From assembly GCA_029379385.1 (NCBI GenBank), contig CM055618.1:16531071-16595070 (forward strand): DNA of 64,000 nt, written 5' to 3'. The translations under genes and the position numbers were made by a program. The stretch is from Quillaja saponaria. Lineage: Eukaryota; Streptophyta; Magnoliopsida; Fabales; Quillajaceae. Shown here piece by piece: positions 10,814 to 24,700 of the stretch. Every line of letters starts with the position of its first letter. Within the stretch, counting starts at the first letter, position 1. Below the pieces are notes generated by a model. That model saw only the letters and a list, made by a program, of their open reading frames with translations. It ran no database searches and was not told the DNA's origin.

Positions 10814-13800
10814 TTATGTCTCCTTGGGAGGGGCCTTCTTTGCAGCCTCAGCAGCTGCTTTCTCTGCTTCAATTTCAGCCACAATAGCATCAATTTCAGA
10901 TTCCTCAAGTTGCCTCAGACCATGCTCCTTAGTCATCGCTGCAACTTCTATGTTCTTGCCTCCACTCTCAACAACCTAAGTATAAGATTTAAACAAGGAA
11001 TTTCTTACAAAACAGATCAGTGAACAAAGGAAGAGTTATAGGATTTCCGAAGTGTAAATTATGCAAACGATTAACTATAGTACAAGAATTCTCGAGCATC
11101 TAGCTAAGAAGGAACTAGTCGATCCATTATCAATCAAGCTGTACGGGTGTTAAATTTACAATAATCGTAGGAATGCAAAGTCTTCCTTTAATGGTATGAT
11201 GTTTCAGTGGTGACAAGAACTAGAAATGTCAAAAGAGTAGATTAGGCAAGCTTTTGAGCCATGACCTTTTAGATTTTGCACGCAAGGCCACATGGATCCA
11301 TTGGGCCACAGCTCCAAGAATATCTGTCCCTCCTTTCTTCCTTGATCTACACTCTCCATTGCCACAGTTATTTCTAAAAGGAATCTTCCCCATTTTTAGA
11401 TGATTTTATCATTGTCAAAAGATTCTTTGACTATTTAAAGAAACTTACTTATACAGGGTTAGTCCTATTTACTAAGTTGTCAACATCAGGTTAAATCATT
11501 CAGCCAAGAATTGTCGCCAAGATTATGTTTTTCCCTGCAACTGGTTGTTCCATTTGCCAAGGTATGTATAAGCTAGACCATGCCCAGGAGCATACCAGTG
11601 CAGCAAAACCACCTATGAAGTACCAGATTCATATGCATTTTAACATTATAACAAGCAAATACAAATATCTCAAAATTTTACATACCGCTTTACACTCTGA
11701 GTTGTACAAAATCAAGAGCACGGAGCTACAACCAGGCCAAGAATGGACTACAGCACTAGAATTAATACAGACCTAATTATGACTTAAAGATCGATGTTAA
11801 TCAAAATATTTAAAAATCTGATGGGAATCAACAGAGATTTAGATAACATTCTACAGAATCTTAAAATTTACCATAATAGATAATTGAAGACATAAAAGCC
11901 AATCATAGGTGTGTAGACTATGTTCACTAGTATGAAGTTCCAGTGAAGTCTCACAAAGCAAAGAGAAAGAGGGGAGAAAGTCCAAGCGACTACCAAACAG
12001 TTTGAAAGAATATGAATGAGTGAATATAGCATTTAACACTATGTAAATTTGAAAGTTCATATATAAATCATGTATTAACACACAGGTAAAAGTATATAAT
12101 ATAAACCTATCTATGATAAACATCAAAAATTTCAATATAATTATTTTGCAGATATTTTTTTGATAAGTAATGATTTTATTAAAAGAAAAGAAGGGATATA
12201 TCTTTGTACACAAAGCGGTTACAACCACACCCCCACCAAGTGAAAGTACACGGCAAAAACTACAAAGTACAATTCTAACCATTCAAGAAATCTAAAAGAG
12301 ATCCAGTAGAGTGAAATAAGGGAAGGATAGACATCCATTGGTACCACATATGTAAAAATGTCATCTTCAATTTACCCAGTGACGCCTGCTCATTATTATA
12401 GAACTATTTTTCAGATACATAAGAGTGATTCAGAAAGAGAGAGTTTCTGAGCTGACCTGTGCAGTCAGGTTGTATGTCATTATTAAGACCAATTCAGAAG
12501 TGAAAATAAGCTGCAAAAGGCTAATAAAATCTCAAGATGCATGTTTATAGGGGGTTATTACACCCTACTTTCACACCAGCAGTGAAACGGTTAATCATGG
12601 CCAGTAAACACCAAACCTACCAGCCAATGCCAACCCATGTTTAAATTGGGTAAAGGAATCTGAAAAGGTAATTGTGCAATAACATCTACCCATGTTTATA
12701 TAGTGCAATAACTTCTCTGTTTTATGAAAACTATTATATTTCAGCTCTAGCATGATAAATTGGTATTTTGGAGTGAAACTTAGGAAATCAAATGTATAGA
12801 CAATATTTTAACACCATTCCTAAGTGATATAGGAAAGATGCAGCTGGCTATACGAAGCTTGTGAATGTCTTATCTCCTACAATATACACTCCTAAGATGT
12901 AGGCCTTTATCCACAAGAGAGCACCCTTTACTTAGCAATTCTGCCTCTCTTAAAGTCCCTTTGAATTGTTTCACTTCAGAAACCTAGAAACCTAATAGAG
13001 AGTGCGAATGGAAGGGCTTGTGTCCATGCTAGGCTTGGGACATCAAAAAAGAATATAATTATACCGGCCGAACAGGAGACCTTAGTAAATTAACTATAAA
13101 TTCACAAATGAAGAAGCAAGCCTCACCTCAAGCAATGCACGTATAGCAAGTTTTATAGTTTCTTGCCCAGACGTTTCTTTGTAGTTCTTCTCCAGAAACT
13201 CTCTAATTGAATTTGAATTTCTTCCTGTAGCATTAGCTTTCCAAGCCGAAAATGTCCCTGAAGGGTCTGTCTGATAAAGAGATGGTGTATCAGTGTATGG
13301 ATCAAAGCCAACAATCAATGTTGAAAGGCCAAATGGTCTCACACCACCACTTTGTGTGTACTTTTGCTGAAGACCAGCAATGTGACGTGTTATATACTCA
13401 ACAGTTACTGGATCCTCAACTGTAAGCCTGTGGCTTTGACATTCAATGCGTGCCCTATTTATAAGGACACGAGCATCAGCTTTGAGTCCTGCACAGGCAA
13501 GTGCTATGTGATTGTCCAGATTCACAATCTTCCTCACCGATCTACAAAACAGAAGCAACAAAATAGTCAATGCGGTACCATTCCACTTGTGCAAGTTTAT
13601 GCAATGTTAAATGGTTGAAGCCTACATTTCCTTAAGCTTCTCAAGGGGAATTTGATATGTACCTAATTATGCATAAATGTCTCCATAACCACAGAAATAC
13701 CAATCTTTCTGGCATTAACATCTTTACCATTGAGATCCCTTATAAAATCAAAGATTAGGGAGATCAAGATCAGCACATCATACATATGTCAAACTTAGAA

Positions 13801-14630
13801 AGATCTAGTCATATACTGCGTCTCAAACAGGACAAACAGATAGTTTTTTGATAGTCAGACAATGCAGTAGTCTGAACTAAAGTTGCAACTATTTTTTTTT
13901 ATTTTTATAAGTAATGATTTTATTAAAAGAAACTAGGGCTATATCTTGGGTGGTACTGAATATTCCCCACCAAAGGAAAAAAAAAATATGAAACTTACAA
14001 CTACTATAACTAGTTTCACAAAATTCATCTTCTATATAAATAATATAAGACACCTTATGCAGTAATCAGAGCGAGGAAAATGTTAGATACTTGGACAACC
14101 AATACGCATATAATACACTGTATTTTGAACCCAAGCTAGAAAAATAATTTTCTAATGGCGTATGACAGAATGCGCAAGTTAACACATAGAAAGGACATAT
14201 AGTCCTATCTACAACTTCAAATACAGCGTGCACCAAGTAAGCAGATCTACAATCAAGAACTCTAAATAGCAAATTAAAGTATCAAATGCTACCCACAAAC
14301 ATGAATTACGTGTCTAAGTCAAAACCTAAAATCGGAGAAATAAATAACCAAATTGAAATTTTTTTGATTTTCATTAAATACATCTATGTGGGTCGCGTAT
14401 ATATTTGTGGAAAGAGAAATAACGAAAAGGGAAAGGGCAAGGGGAAGATGGGGTTACCTGGAGTCTTGGAGCTTTGCAGTTGATTTCTTCTCGACACCGA
14501 GAACAACGGTATCGGTGCCACGAACGCCGACGGCGGCGTTACCTTTACGAACGGCTTCGAGTGCATATTCGACTTGGAAGAGATGCCCATCTGGGGAGAA
14601 CACTGTAATTGCTCTATCGTACCTCGCCAT
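10814..14630 (-). CDS. PAD1: 20S proteasome subunit alpha type-7 / alpha-4 (PAD1)
   Basis: Structural alpha subunit of the outer rings of the 20S proteasome core (ubiquitin-dependent proteolysis; nucleus and cytosol). Three exons: 14630-14458, 13541-13127, 10975-10814; 249 residues, essentially the family length. Exon 1 carries [18 protein letters not shown] and the [12 protein letters not shown] proteasome-alpha signature. Exon 2 holds the core fold ([53 protein letters not shown]). Exon 3 encodes [12 protein letters not shown] and an Ala/Glu/Lys-rich tail ending KKAPPKET. Alpha subunits lack the catalytic N-terminal Thr, as here. The two introns are about 0.9 and 2.15 kb and hold two copies of a dispersed repeat. 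The gene is intact. Confidence 0.97.
12160..12250 (+). repeat. Dispersed repeat copy A, in PAD1 intron 2
   Basis: T-run followed by ATAAGTAATGATTTTATTAA and a similar stretch ending near an ATATCTT motif. The core at 12163-12188 is identical to 13907-13932 in the same orientation, and parts further right remain similar. It looks like the end of an old dispersed, probably retroposed, element; the family was not identified. Confidence 0.5.
13895..13980 (+). repeat. Dispersed repeat copy B, in PAD1 intron 1
   Basis: Second copy of the element at 12160-12250. It shares the roughly 26-base core, the preceding T-run and the following ATATCTT motif, then diverges. Confidence 0.5.
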
Positions 14631-15779
14631 CTCAATTAGCTTGTCTCTCTATCTTTCTCTCTCGACTCAACTATGAAATTCAGCTTCTTCCTCCTCCTTA
14701 TTCTTCTTCTGCTTAATACTCCAAATGTAAGACTCCAAAAGTGCTGCAACTTAAGCAACAAGGCAACCTAGAGACTCCCAATCTAATACATGTTTAGCCT
14801 AAGGTCAAATGATACATTCGTAAGTCAGAGTCTGCCACGTCACTCAATTGAGGGGCGACTATAATCAGTTGGTCAATAGTTCTATGATTTTATTCTTTTT
14901 TTTTTTTTTGGGTCTGAGGGGAGTTGGTCAGGCCTAGTGTAATTTCTTAAGAAAATTGTCAGGCTTGGACCCAATTCAAAGCCCAAAATTAGCCACAATA
15001 AGCTACTATTACTTACAGAATTAAACCAGTTTACCTTTGTATTTACATATTTTATGTTTGAGATAGTGATGCATATTCACATATTTTCGCATGACATTCT
15101 CATATACATACTTCATAGGTTTCTCCTACCTTGTACCTCCTACTCTTAGCACAAGATTTCAGGAACTCCTTGCAGAAAATGATGTTGAAGTTGAACAAAC
15201 TGAAGTCACAGTTAAGAAAATGAAAAGGGTTTTGGTGCAAGTACATTAAGTATATTATAGTCATGTAATGACAAACTATAAGACAACTACCCACCAAAAC
15301 CAGATAATGTTTTAGTTCACAGCCTATCATCAGTCTTCCCATTTCTGTAAGGAGACGTAATCCCATGGCTTTGATAAAAATGACAAGATGCACTTGGACA
15401 AGCCACTACGTAAACCCAATCATGCACTATTCTCGAAAAAAAAAAAGCTTATAAATCTTACCCTCAGAGCTCAAAATTGGCCATTTCGATAACATGAAAG
15501 TGGCCTTTCCATTAACATGAAATGTGGAAGTAAAACAGAAAAGTATGAACCCAACATCTTAGAAGAAACTGAATTCAGTAGTTTCCATCATTCTAATCAC
15601 AAAAGAGACTCTCTTGTAGTTCTTGAAATTGAGTAAATGTATACTATCCAAGACTATTGAATATTCACCAAAAAATAAATTGAATGATACATCGAGAATA
15701 CCTCCTAAAGATTAGAGATACATACAACAACAACAACAACAACAGGTAGTTGAGTTGCGCTGTCTAAACCTATGATATT
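14631..15779. other. Intergenic: PAD1 promoter side
   Basis: PAD1 5' region followed by AT-rich spacer with a T-run near 14890 and a (CAA)6 tract at 15725-15742. No gene seen. Confidence 0.5.
15725..15742 (+). repeat. (CAA)6 microsatellite
   Basis: Six uninterrupted CAA units just downstream (in the sense of the minus strand) of the ERD7-like fragment. Confidence 0.9.
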
Positions 15780-16429
15780 TTAGCCTTCATAAGCAGCTGC
15801 AGCTTTTACAGCAGACTTGGCCAGGTTGGTAGGCTTTACAACACTTTTGGGGTCAAGAGCCTTCCGAATCTTACAAGCAGCCCACGCAGTTCCAAAAGCA
15901 TGACCAGCAGCATCAAGCCCTTTATTTGTTGCTTGAGCTGCTTCTTCTCCATACCTGCAGTACAAACATTTCCCCGGATTCACTGAAATGGTACAGAAAC
16001 ATAAGAGCATATTGCTGGTTGTTGAATGTCTATATTCTCAAAGTACAACATAAAATCAGCTTTTGAATTGTTATAACTTACAATGTAGGGAACGTGGATC
16101 TTGATCCATATGTTAGCTCCTGATATACATCTGAGTTGGAATAAAGAATCAATTAAAGTTTACTGGCTCCTATATCCCCAGATCAGGAAATGCAACCAAG
16201 CACAAACTTTTGAATCTTTGATGCTACATTCAGAAATCCAAATAAACGTCATCCAACTGTGATCCCAATATGTTCCTTTCTCTTCTTTTTTGGTTTCTGT
16301 TAATTGTATGTTATTCTATTTTATCATGCATGAAAAAAAATTACTTGTCGGAGACTACTTCAGTCGTCACAGTGGATGATGTAGACATGGCATTTGTTCC
16401 AGCTGCTTCGACAGCATCGCAGGCCCTAC
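15780..16429 (-). pseudogene. ERD7 / senescence-domain protein, last two exons only
   Basis: Two minus-strand exons with consistent splice phases: 16429-16345 (RACDAVEAAGTNAMSTSSTV..., after an ATAG acceptor, ending at a GTAATT donor) and 15954-15780 (YGEEAAQATNKGLDAAGHAF..., ending AAAAYEG and TAA). They encode the C-terminal part of the plant senescence/spartin-associated domain (EARLY-RESPONSIVE TO DEHYDRATION 7 family, lipid-droplet/membrane associated). Nothing resembling the N-terminal half or the upstream senescence-domain exons is found between 16430 and the mannosidase stop codon at 17161. The fragment therefore lacks most of the gene, although what is left is undamaged. A relic of a larger gene is likely; a short chimeric gene using an unknown first exon is possible. 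Confidence 0.7.
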
Positions 16430-17160
16430 CTATTTACAAGAAAAAGAAAGAATAGACATAATGAAACATAACATCTAAACAACTAAAACTTTTCTATGAC
16501 AGATTCGAAAAAGACGTAGATAATAGAAGCTCAAACGGTGACTAGGATAGAGACCAACAGAATCATAAGTAGTATAGTTTAGGATTTTAAATGATGTGAA
16601 CAATGATTGACAATTATGATTTTGGTAAGGGAAAGGGAATTGGGAATTGGGAATCGGGAACAAGCCAATTAAATTCATAAAAGGAGCAGGGAGGAAGCAG
16701 GAAGCAAAAGAACTTGCAATGGCCGCCATTACCCTGATCTACCAAATCATTAAAACAAAGGTAAAAAAGTGGCGAGGATGCATTTGGAATCTGACATCGG
16801 TGTCTTCATAGATTATATTCTGAAAAACTAATGGGCTCAGACACCTTAAAACATAATTTTTGTGAGATTGTTCAGTTTAGGTTTTTTTATTTTTTTATTT
16901 TGCTTAGTTAAAAATAATAAACTGGATGTTGTGACAATTTTACAGCAGTTGAAGCAAATCAATATTGTAGAGATTTAATAAACACATTACTAGTGTTCAA
17001 AAGATCTAGATCCAAATCCCCAATGTGATTAAATGAATAAGAAAAGATCCAATCCCCAACATGATTAAGTAATAAAGTCAACATGGGTAGAATGCAATCA
17101 GGGAAAAATATTATGCATCTGGCAGAGTAAAAACATTTGATTCTGACATGTATAGAATCC
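16430..17160. other. Spacer where the 5' part of the ERD7-like gene is missing
   Basis: No senescence-domain coding sequence is recognisable. A minus-strand open frame starting at 16729 (MAAIASSFASCFLP...) has no support beyond being open. The right end holds the mannosidase 3'UTR. Confidence 0.5.
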
Positions 17161-20100
17161 TTAAAATTTCAACAGCAAAGTACGGATCTCCAGGGGACCA
17201 AGCTCAAGAACAAGAGTTGAATTGTTGACAGGGCCACCCCTAACTACAATAGGTTCTTCTCCATTGTCACCTTCAACCTTCCATTTCATACGCTTCATCT
17301 TGGACTTCTCTTGGTTTGTTGACAAGCTCACCTCCTTCACCTCCTTTATCTGGAAGTTAAATCAGTATTTAACACATAACACAGTTCAGTTCAGGTTAGA
17401 CAAAGAACTTAATCTCATTTATGGACAATAAAGCCTGTATAAAGTATAAACACCAACTTTCCACATTAAAAAGGACATAGCGGATTGTCCGCCCAGGCAG
17501 AGTATATTTCAAGTGTAAAAACAAAGGAAACAGGTGGGGAATATAATATGTGCTACAATATCATGAGAAGCATCTTTATGTACCGTTTTTCCAACAAACA
17601 ACTTCTTCAGTTCAACTTTGGCCAGCATCGAGTACTCAGCATCTTCACTTGCCTGATAACACGAGAATTGGTTAGCATAGCTAAAGAGTAAAGAATGAGA
17701 ATTAGTTAGTTCAAATTAATTTCACATAATCTAAATTGATTACGGACTTGTTATGATTTACCTCATATAGGTGTGCCAAACGAAGAAGCACGTTTCCATC
17801 ATCCAACTCCTGCAAAGTTTTTTTTTTTTTTTTTGTATATGAGAGAGAGGAGAAAGAGTTTCAAATTGTATAATTGTTCTGCATTGCAGCAGGACAGGCT
17901 ACCTGAAGAGTTATCAAAGCAACATTGAGAGGCAAACTGTAATTTGGGTCTACGGTAGTTCCTCTTGTCAAATGAGATGCTGTCCAATCCTCAAATTTCT
18001 GAACAAGAAAATATTTTATCAGATTATTACAATAAAATTAATGCAGTAACCATGATCAAGACATACCTCATGGGTGAAAGCCAATAAAAAAGGTGAGTAA
18101 ATTTCCTGGCCAGTTGTTCGCCGCCAACGTGCTCCAGCGCCCAGCTGGTTGATGCTCACATAATAATTTCCTCTGACCTGAACAGAAGATATTTAATTCA
18201 GATAACTCATAATAGGCAAAACAGAGAAATCAGACATGTAGAATATCTGAGCTATTACAATGTAATAAGTTGGCCACCCTGACGTAGATAGTCAATTTTT
18301 CCATAATAAGAAGAGTAATGCTAAAGATAGTGTTTCTCTTACCATTTGTTGTCGCATATTCATGTTACGCACTAAATGAACTGGTGGCAGGTGAGTGTGA
18401 TATGTAACACTAATCACTAACATCCACATCATTTAATAGATAGCTGATATTAAACTTTTTTTTGGTCTATAGCATTTTCCTAAGAAATAGTGAATAAACA
18501 CTCTACACTGGAAGTTTTGAATTGTATAAAAGTTTTAAGAATAGAAAATTGAGGGGAGGGGAAGGACCGAGGGAGGGAAGCAAGAGACAAAAATTAGTCC
18601 GACAACAAGATATTGAAACAACCCACTTTATTTTCATATTTTCGCTAATTCTTTGCTTATTAGGATGGGATGTACAACTAGGTCCAAAGTTGGTTGAGAG
18701 ACAGAAACATAATATATTCATGTGATGTATCATACCGTTAATCCTTCACATGAATTCTGGCTGCACACTGTTTCATCAAGAGCTTCACCCACTCCTTTAC
18801 CATCATCAAAAAGCATACGCCTTGTGAAAGAAAAAAGGAAGAATAAGTTTTCTCCGTACATATATAGGTGCAAATAAATATTGAGACGAATAGCTAGCAA
18901 CTGAATGTCATAAATATTGTACCTATGAAGCATAAGTTCCAATTCCCCATCTTCTATGCTGGCTCCACCAGTGGCACGATCAACCAAGACTGAGAATTCA
19001 GAATTCTTATCCGTCGTATAAATTCCAAGATTAATCTGGAGAAAGAAATAATAAAGTTTCAGCCCCCACAAACAGAATCAAGATTAATTAAGCTCACTAG
19101 CCCTTTTCACAATAACAAAAAGGTAACCTTATTGGCCAATTGTATGAGAAGTACATAAATTAGACAATCTCTCTTAAAATCAATAAATTTGCTTTATTCA
19201 ATTGGCTCAAATAAATGCATCTTTTAACTTTCTTCATCCATGAAAATATGAGACCCTCCCTATAGCTTGAAAGGGAAAGATCTTTCATCTTGAATGATGA
19301 GCCACTCAGGACAATGGGTCTACAAACGTGGATACATAAAACCCACATAAATGTGTATATACAATTATATATCCATATACCTATGCTGAAGTTCTCTTAT
19401 ACAACAGAACTCAACTCTGCCTCTTTCTCAACTAATTATGGTCATCTACATAAATCATTAGCCAAAATTTGTTGGTAAAAGCCATATAACTCCCATTCAC
19501 CATTCAGTTACATCTAAATTCCGTTATTATTCACACCATAAATGAAATACCATCTTGTATTGATAATTATTTTAGAGGTTTAAACTTTTCAGTTATAGGC
19601 GCAACCAAGTACCTTGAAAAAACTATACTAATCTCCAGTGTGAAACATGCTAAGATTGATCATAATATAGAAAAGTTTTAAAGACTATTTGGCAAGAAGG
19701 TGGGGGCTCAATATGTCTTCCAAGTATCAAGCCCCACCACTTGGTAAATTCATGACTTTAGTGCTGAAAAAGGACATGCACCAGCCCACCAATCTAGGCC
19801 CATAAGTCAATAACGTTCATAATGATTTCTGCAAAGTTCAATTCTCGCTTCCAGTTATTGTGGAGTAAATAAACTTACTGGATAATAGTTTCCTGCTACA
19901 GGTTGAGTAACTGAAAGAGACCAGTCTTCCCTGTAATCCCGGACCTGCATAACCATGAGGGTAAATTACAAGTTAGCATGGCAACAATGACTGAAGACCG
20001 GAGACTCAGACTCCAGGGATGGCCAACTATTTTTAATTCTTAAGGTGTAGGAAACATACTTAGCAAATAAATATAATGCAAGTTCTGGGAATAATTTGCA

Positions 20101-21738
20101 AAACAATTGTACGCGTGACTTTTTTTGCTGCTTATTCGTTATCCAGTTACAAGACCAGAGTATATTGTTTGGTTTAGTTATAGCATGCACATCAGATCAT
20201 GAGACAGCCAATTGTATAAACCATTATCCATTGCAGAGTATAAGATAGATAAACTGTTTATGATTTGATGACATTTTCTAAGTCATAACTGTTAGACTAG
20301 CTCAGAAAAACTAGAAATGAGACCAGAAGTTGAAAGTTGAAAGTTGAAATTGTTCACATCATTGCATATTTCAAAAACAAAAAGAAGGCTATCAGTCCAA
20401 ATGCACACTCTTTCTGCTTCCTGTAATCAACAACCACGTTGATATAAGGAAACTTGTACAACCTAAACTAGTACAAAAAAACATGCCTCCACGTTGAAGA
20501 TTGCATGACAGATTTCACCATAAATAGAAGAAATTTTGCATGAGAGTACCCGTTTTAGAAAATCTCTTCCATTGGCATCAGTATAGAACACCTTATTTGT
20601 GGCCATATTTGCGGTCAGGCGTGTGACGACCTCCTTTCCAACCCCATCTTCTGTAGGAATTGGACCAATCTTCAAGAATAAAAAACTGTCAGAACTTTAA
20701 TTATCATAGCCGTAGTGACTCGAAAAATCACCAGGCATAATGTTCATGGTAATTGACAGTAAGAGTGGGTAAATCTGACTCACAGTGTATTCAACTTCAG
20801 CATGCTCTTTATCTCTGTAAAGTCTAGTGACCTAAGAATAAATAAAAGTAAATAATAAGAAAATGAGCTATACAATGATGAAGCAAATGCATATACATAA
20901 TAGATGAATATACCAATACCATGAGCAAACTAACTATTATAAATGGCAATTTCTGTTGTGAGCTCGAGCTAAATATATTCCCAATTGCTAAATTGGATAC
21001 TTTAAAGTTTATTGCAATAAGTTCATCATGGCAATTCCAATTCCACACAAACCCTGTCTAAACAGTTACAAGCTACAAGGTGACATCAAGGGTAATCCAA
21101 GAAACTGTTATAGGGTGGATGCTTTTCTTCTTTCTTATATCCTTAAATTTTTGCAGAAACACGGGCATTAGTAATACCAAAAATCTGCATTTCAACCATA
21201 CCTCAGCAAGTTGTTTCCCTTTGTTCAAATTATGATTATTAAGTTCAACATCCTATAAACATACTGACGCACAACAGTACTGATTGTGTCCACACACCAT
21301 GCATAACCGGAACCATGAAGCTATGCAAGGAGAAATTGAAACCCTAAACCCCACAGGAGCTCCCACCAATACTCCAAAAATTCTTCAGTTATGTACCAAA
21401 ATACCTCTTCAAAAAAATAAATAAATAAATAAAACAAGTTTCTTAATTTCAACCAGTTTTTTCTCCATCCATCTCTTCCACATGAGTCATCATGAGTGAT
21501 CTGTGAATCTATCGTGCTGGAATATCTCAAATACTTTGGTCCACTGATTTCTGATGAAGGCAATTTGGAGTCTTCAGCAAAGTATGATAATGAAAGAGCC
21601 ATGAAATCCATTTTTATGAGCATGATGTGAAAGTGCTTAATCTTTTTTATTGTTGATTTTATTATGAGTTTTCATTATCTTTCTAATTTCACTTTGTTAT
21701 TTTGCATTTGGCGGATTTGCATAAACATAGTGAAGCTA

Positions 21739-21774
<36 letters not shown>

Positions 21775-24700
21775 AGTATTTGGTTTTAAAAAAAAAAGAA
21801 AAAAAAAAGAGAGAGACAAAGTTGATGACCTGGTATATCCAAGAACTGAACTGCTGGTGAACTTCATCAACCAGTGGTCCACGAACTACCTTCAAGGGCA
21901 CCTGTTATATCAAATAAGTCAGAAACCATTTAAGGATTTAAGAGTTATTATCTTAAGGATTTTTTTTAGGCAATGAAAATAGAGTAAGAATGCATGAGGG
22001 AAAGAAGAATAGCAAATTCTAGATATCTTATGGAGTTTTTGTTGATTTAATTATTATATTTATATTTTATGCATATAATGCAATCAGACAATAGACATTT
22101 GGTACAGAAAACAACTGGAAAAAGAATACTTACTGATCTTGAAACAACAGTTGCAGGGGATCCATTAGGCCGGAATATGTAGGCACCAGAAGCCTAAGAG
22201 AGATAAAGGGCATGTAAGCTGGCACTTCATCAATTAAATTAAATGGTAGAGAGAATGCTCCAAGAACATAAACCACACACCTGACCATCTGAATCACCTT
22301 CGCTGGAACCATACCAGAGATAGCTCTGCTGTATTGGTACATCAACCTGAAAATTTCAAGAAATTCCATGAGAAATTTTTCCCTGTACTTGAAGAACTTC
22401 CTTAAGAAGGTGTAAAACTTATTCCAAGTCAGCAGTACCGACAGATCTTTCACAAAGAGGCTACAAGGAGGAATATCTGACCCCTTGTAAAATAAGGCAG
22501 ATCTATACAGATGAAATCAACCAAATATATTGAACCAGCAAACAAAACTTCAACCTAAAAGTCTTATTCAAGTCAGCAATACCAATATGCATTTCACAAA
22601 GAGGCTACAAGGAGGAATATCAGACCCCCTTATAAAATAAGAAAGATCTATACAGATGAAATCAACCAAATGTATATTGAACCAGCAAACAAAACTTCAA
22701 CCTAAAAGTCACTATTAGGTGAGGTCCGAAGAATCAGCTCTAATCTCTAACACTCCCATGCAAACCCATTGGTCTTGAAAGCATGATAGTGGTGGTAAAA
22801 AATTTAAAATCCAAAAATATTAGTAGCAGTGCCTGCCTTTTGGATTTGAAAATTAGAGAGCACCAGAAATACCAAGAGGTCAAAATGCCAATTGCCAACA
22901 TAGATATAATAACAACAGAGCCACTATACTTTCCTCTGCCATAGAAACAATACTGCTGAACAAATTCACAACGTAAGTCTTTTTAATGTTTCTTTATTTT
23001 GCCTACACTGTTTGTCACAATGTAAGTCTTTTTAATGTTTCTTTATTTGTAACTATATGAACATTGTTTTAATGACAAAAATATTGTACACATGAGCATA
23101 CATTTATCATTTGTGTCACTTTCTACTCCCTATCAGTTCCTAATATTTCTTGATTGAGTTTTTTAGTATGTATTATAACAAGTTGTGATTCGGTATGCAG
23201 TTCATACTGTTTAGGCACTCAGTCAACAGAAAATATTAAAGCTTCCTAGTTGAGACAAGTAAAATTACTTACTCCAGTCCTAGCATTAGAAATCCGCTTG
23301 AGTTGTCCAGAGATCGAAGAAAAGGACATTTTCAAATTTCCTTGTCCAATTTCAATGGTATCATTCTGTTGACTGTTGACGTGGGAGAGATATGCTTTTT
23401 GTCTTTTCCCTAAATCAACAATGAAATGGAAGTCATTATTTATTCGGCATCAGTTTTTTCAGCAAAAGAGCCACATATATTTTGAAACATTTAATGTAGT
23501 TTATATTTTGGCCATAAAAATTCTTGACTATTTCCTAGGTTAAGAAAAAAGTAGAAGAAAAAAAAGAGAAAATGAAAGGTCCGGGACTTAAAGGAGATAA
23601 AAATCAGGTATTACCTTTCGCTACTGCTTTGGAGATGAAGAATGTATTCCAGCCAAGTGGTGGTATAGAAACTTGAAAGAGAAGCCAGTACTTAGGGACT
23701 TGTTTTGGTGACTGTCCTATATAGGCATTCACATAGAAGTTTCTTAACTTGCCTGTAACATTGTCCATACCCACATACTGTGCCTCAAGGGTATTTCCCG
23801 AGGAATCTTTGACAACAAGATTAGCATCGTTAACCTAGGGAAAATTGTCACCAGTTAGGAGACATCCTAGATTAGTATATAGTATACAGAAAAATAAAAG
23901 AAGTTCTTATTGGAAAAAAAATAAAAAAATCCAATCTTATACTTCAAGAAAGGAACTACATCCAAACAAAAAAAACAAGAAAAATATATAACCCAAAGTA
24001 TTTGATAATAAAAAAAAAGGACGCATATCTACAAAGCAACTTTATATAACATAACTGGATTGGTAAGAATAAAAAATTAAATTGGTATAAAAAATTTGGT
24101 GAAAAACATTATATTAAGGAAATGAACAGTTGCACTTGGGTTTTCCTGTGGTTGCAAAAAAGTAACATAAACTACACCCCTCATGTAGGACTTGGGTCAT
24201 GACACTTATGATCATCCGATAAACGAAACATGGTGTATAAAGATACTCAGATAACATAAAGTATCTCAAGAAGGAAATTATTTATCAGTTGATGCTGACT
24301 TGGTCTATGATGTCACAATAAAAACGAAAATACTTACTGGTACTCTGATAACGTCACTACGATTCCATCCAAGAGGGTTATACACCACTATTACCTGTGA
24401 GAAACCGTTAAGATATAATGACATAAAACACAATTGATGATGAAACAAGTGAGAAAAAAATGCAAAAAATTACCAAACTCTTCCCTTCTGGAATAGCTTC
24501 TTCTGTTGGTGGACAGAAACTGATATTGAGTAATTGACACTGAGAAAATGAAACCAAAAGATATTCTTAGGAACTTAGGATGGAAAATTAATTTGGTCAT
24601 TCCAATTGAAAAGTTTGACATATGATGCAAAACAAATCCTCAAATAATATCACTAACTCCTCCAACAATTCCAGGACACAGATCACTCTGCAGCATGTGC

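Noticed and set aside
16475..16729. Minus-strand frame MAAIASSFASCFLP... as a transit-peptide first exon for the ERD7-like fragment
   Set aside because: Open frame only; no homology to the family N-terminus and no clear splice link to 16429.
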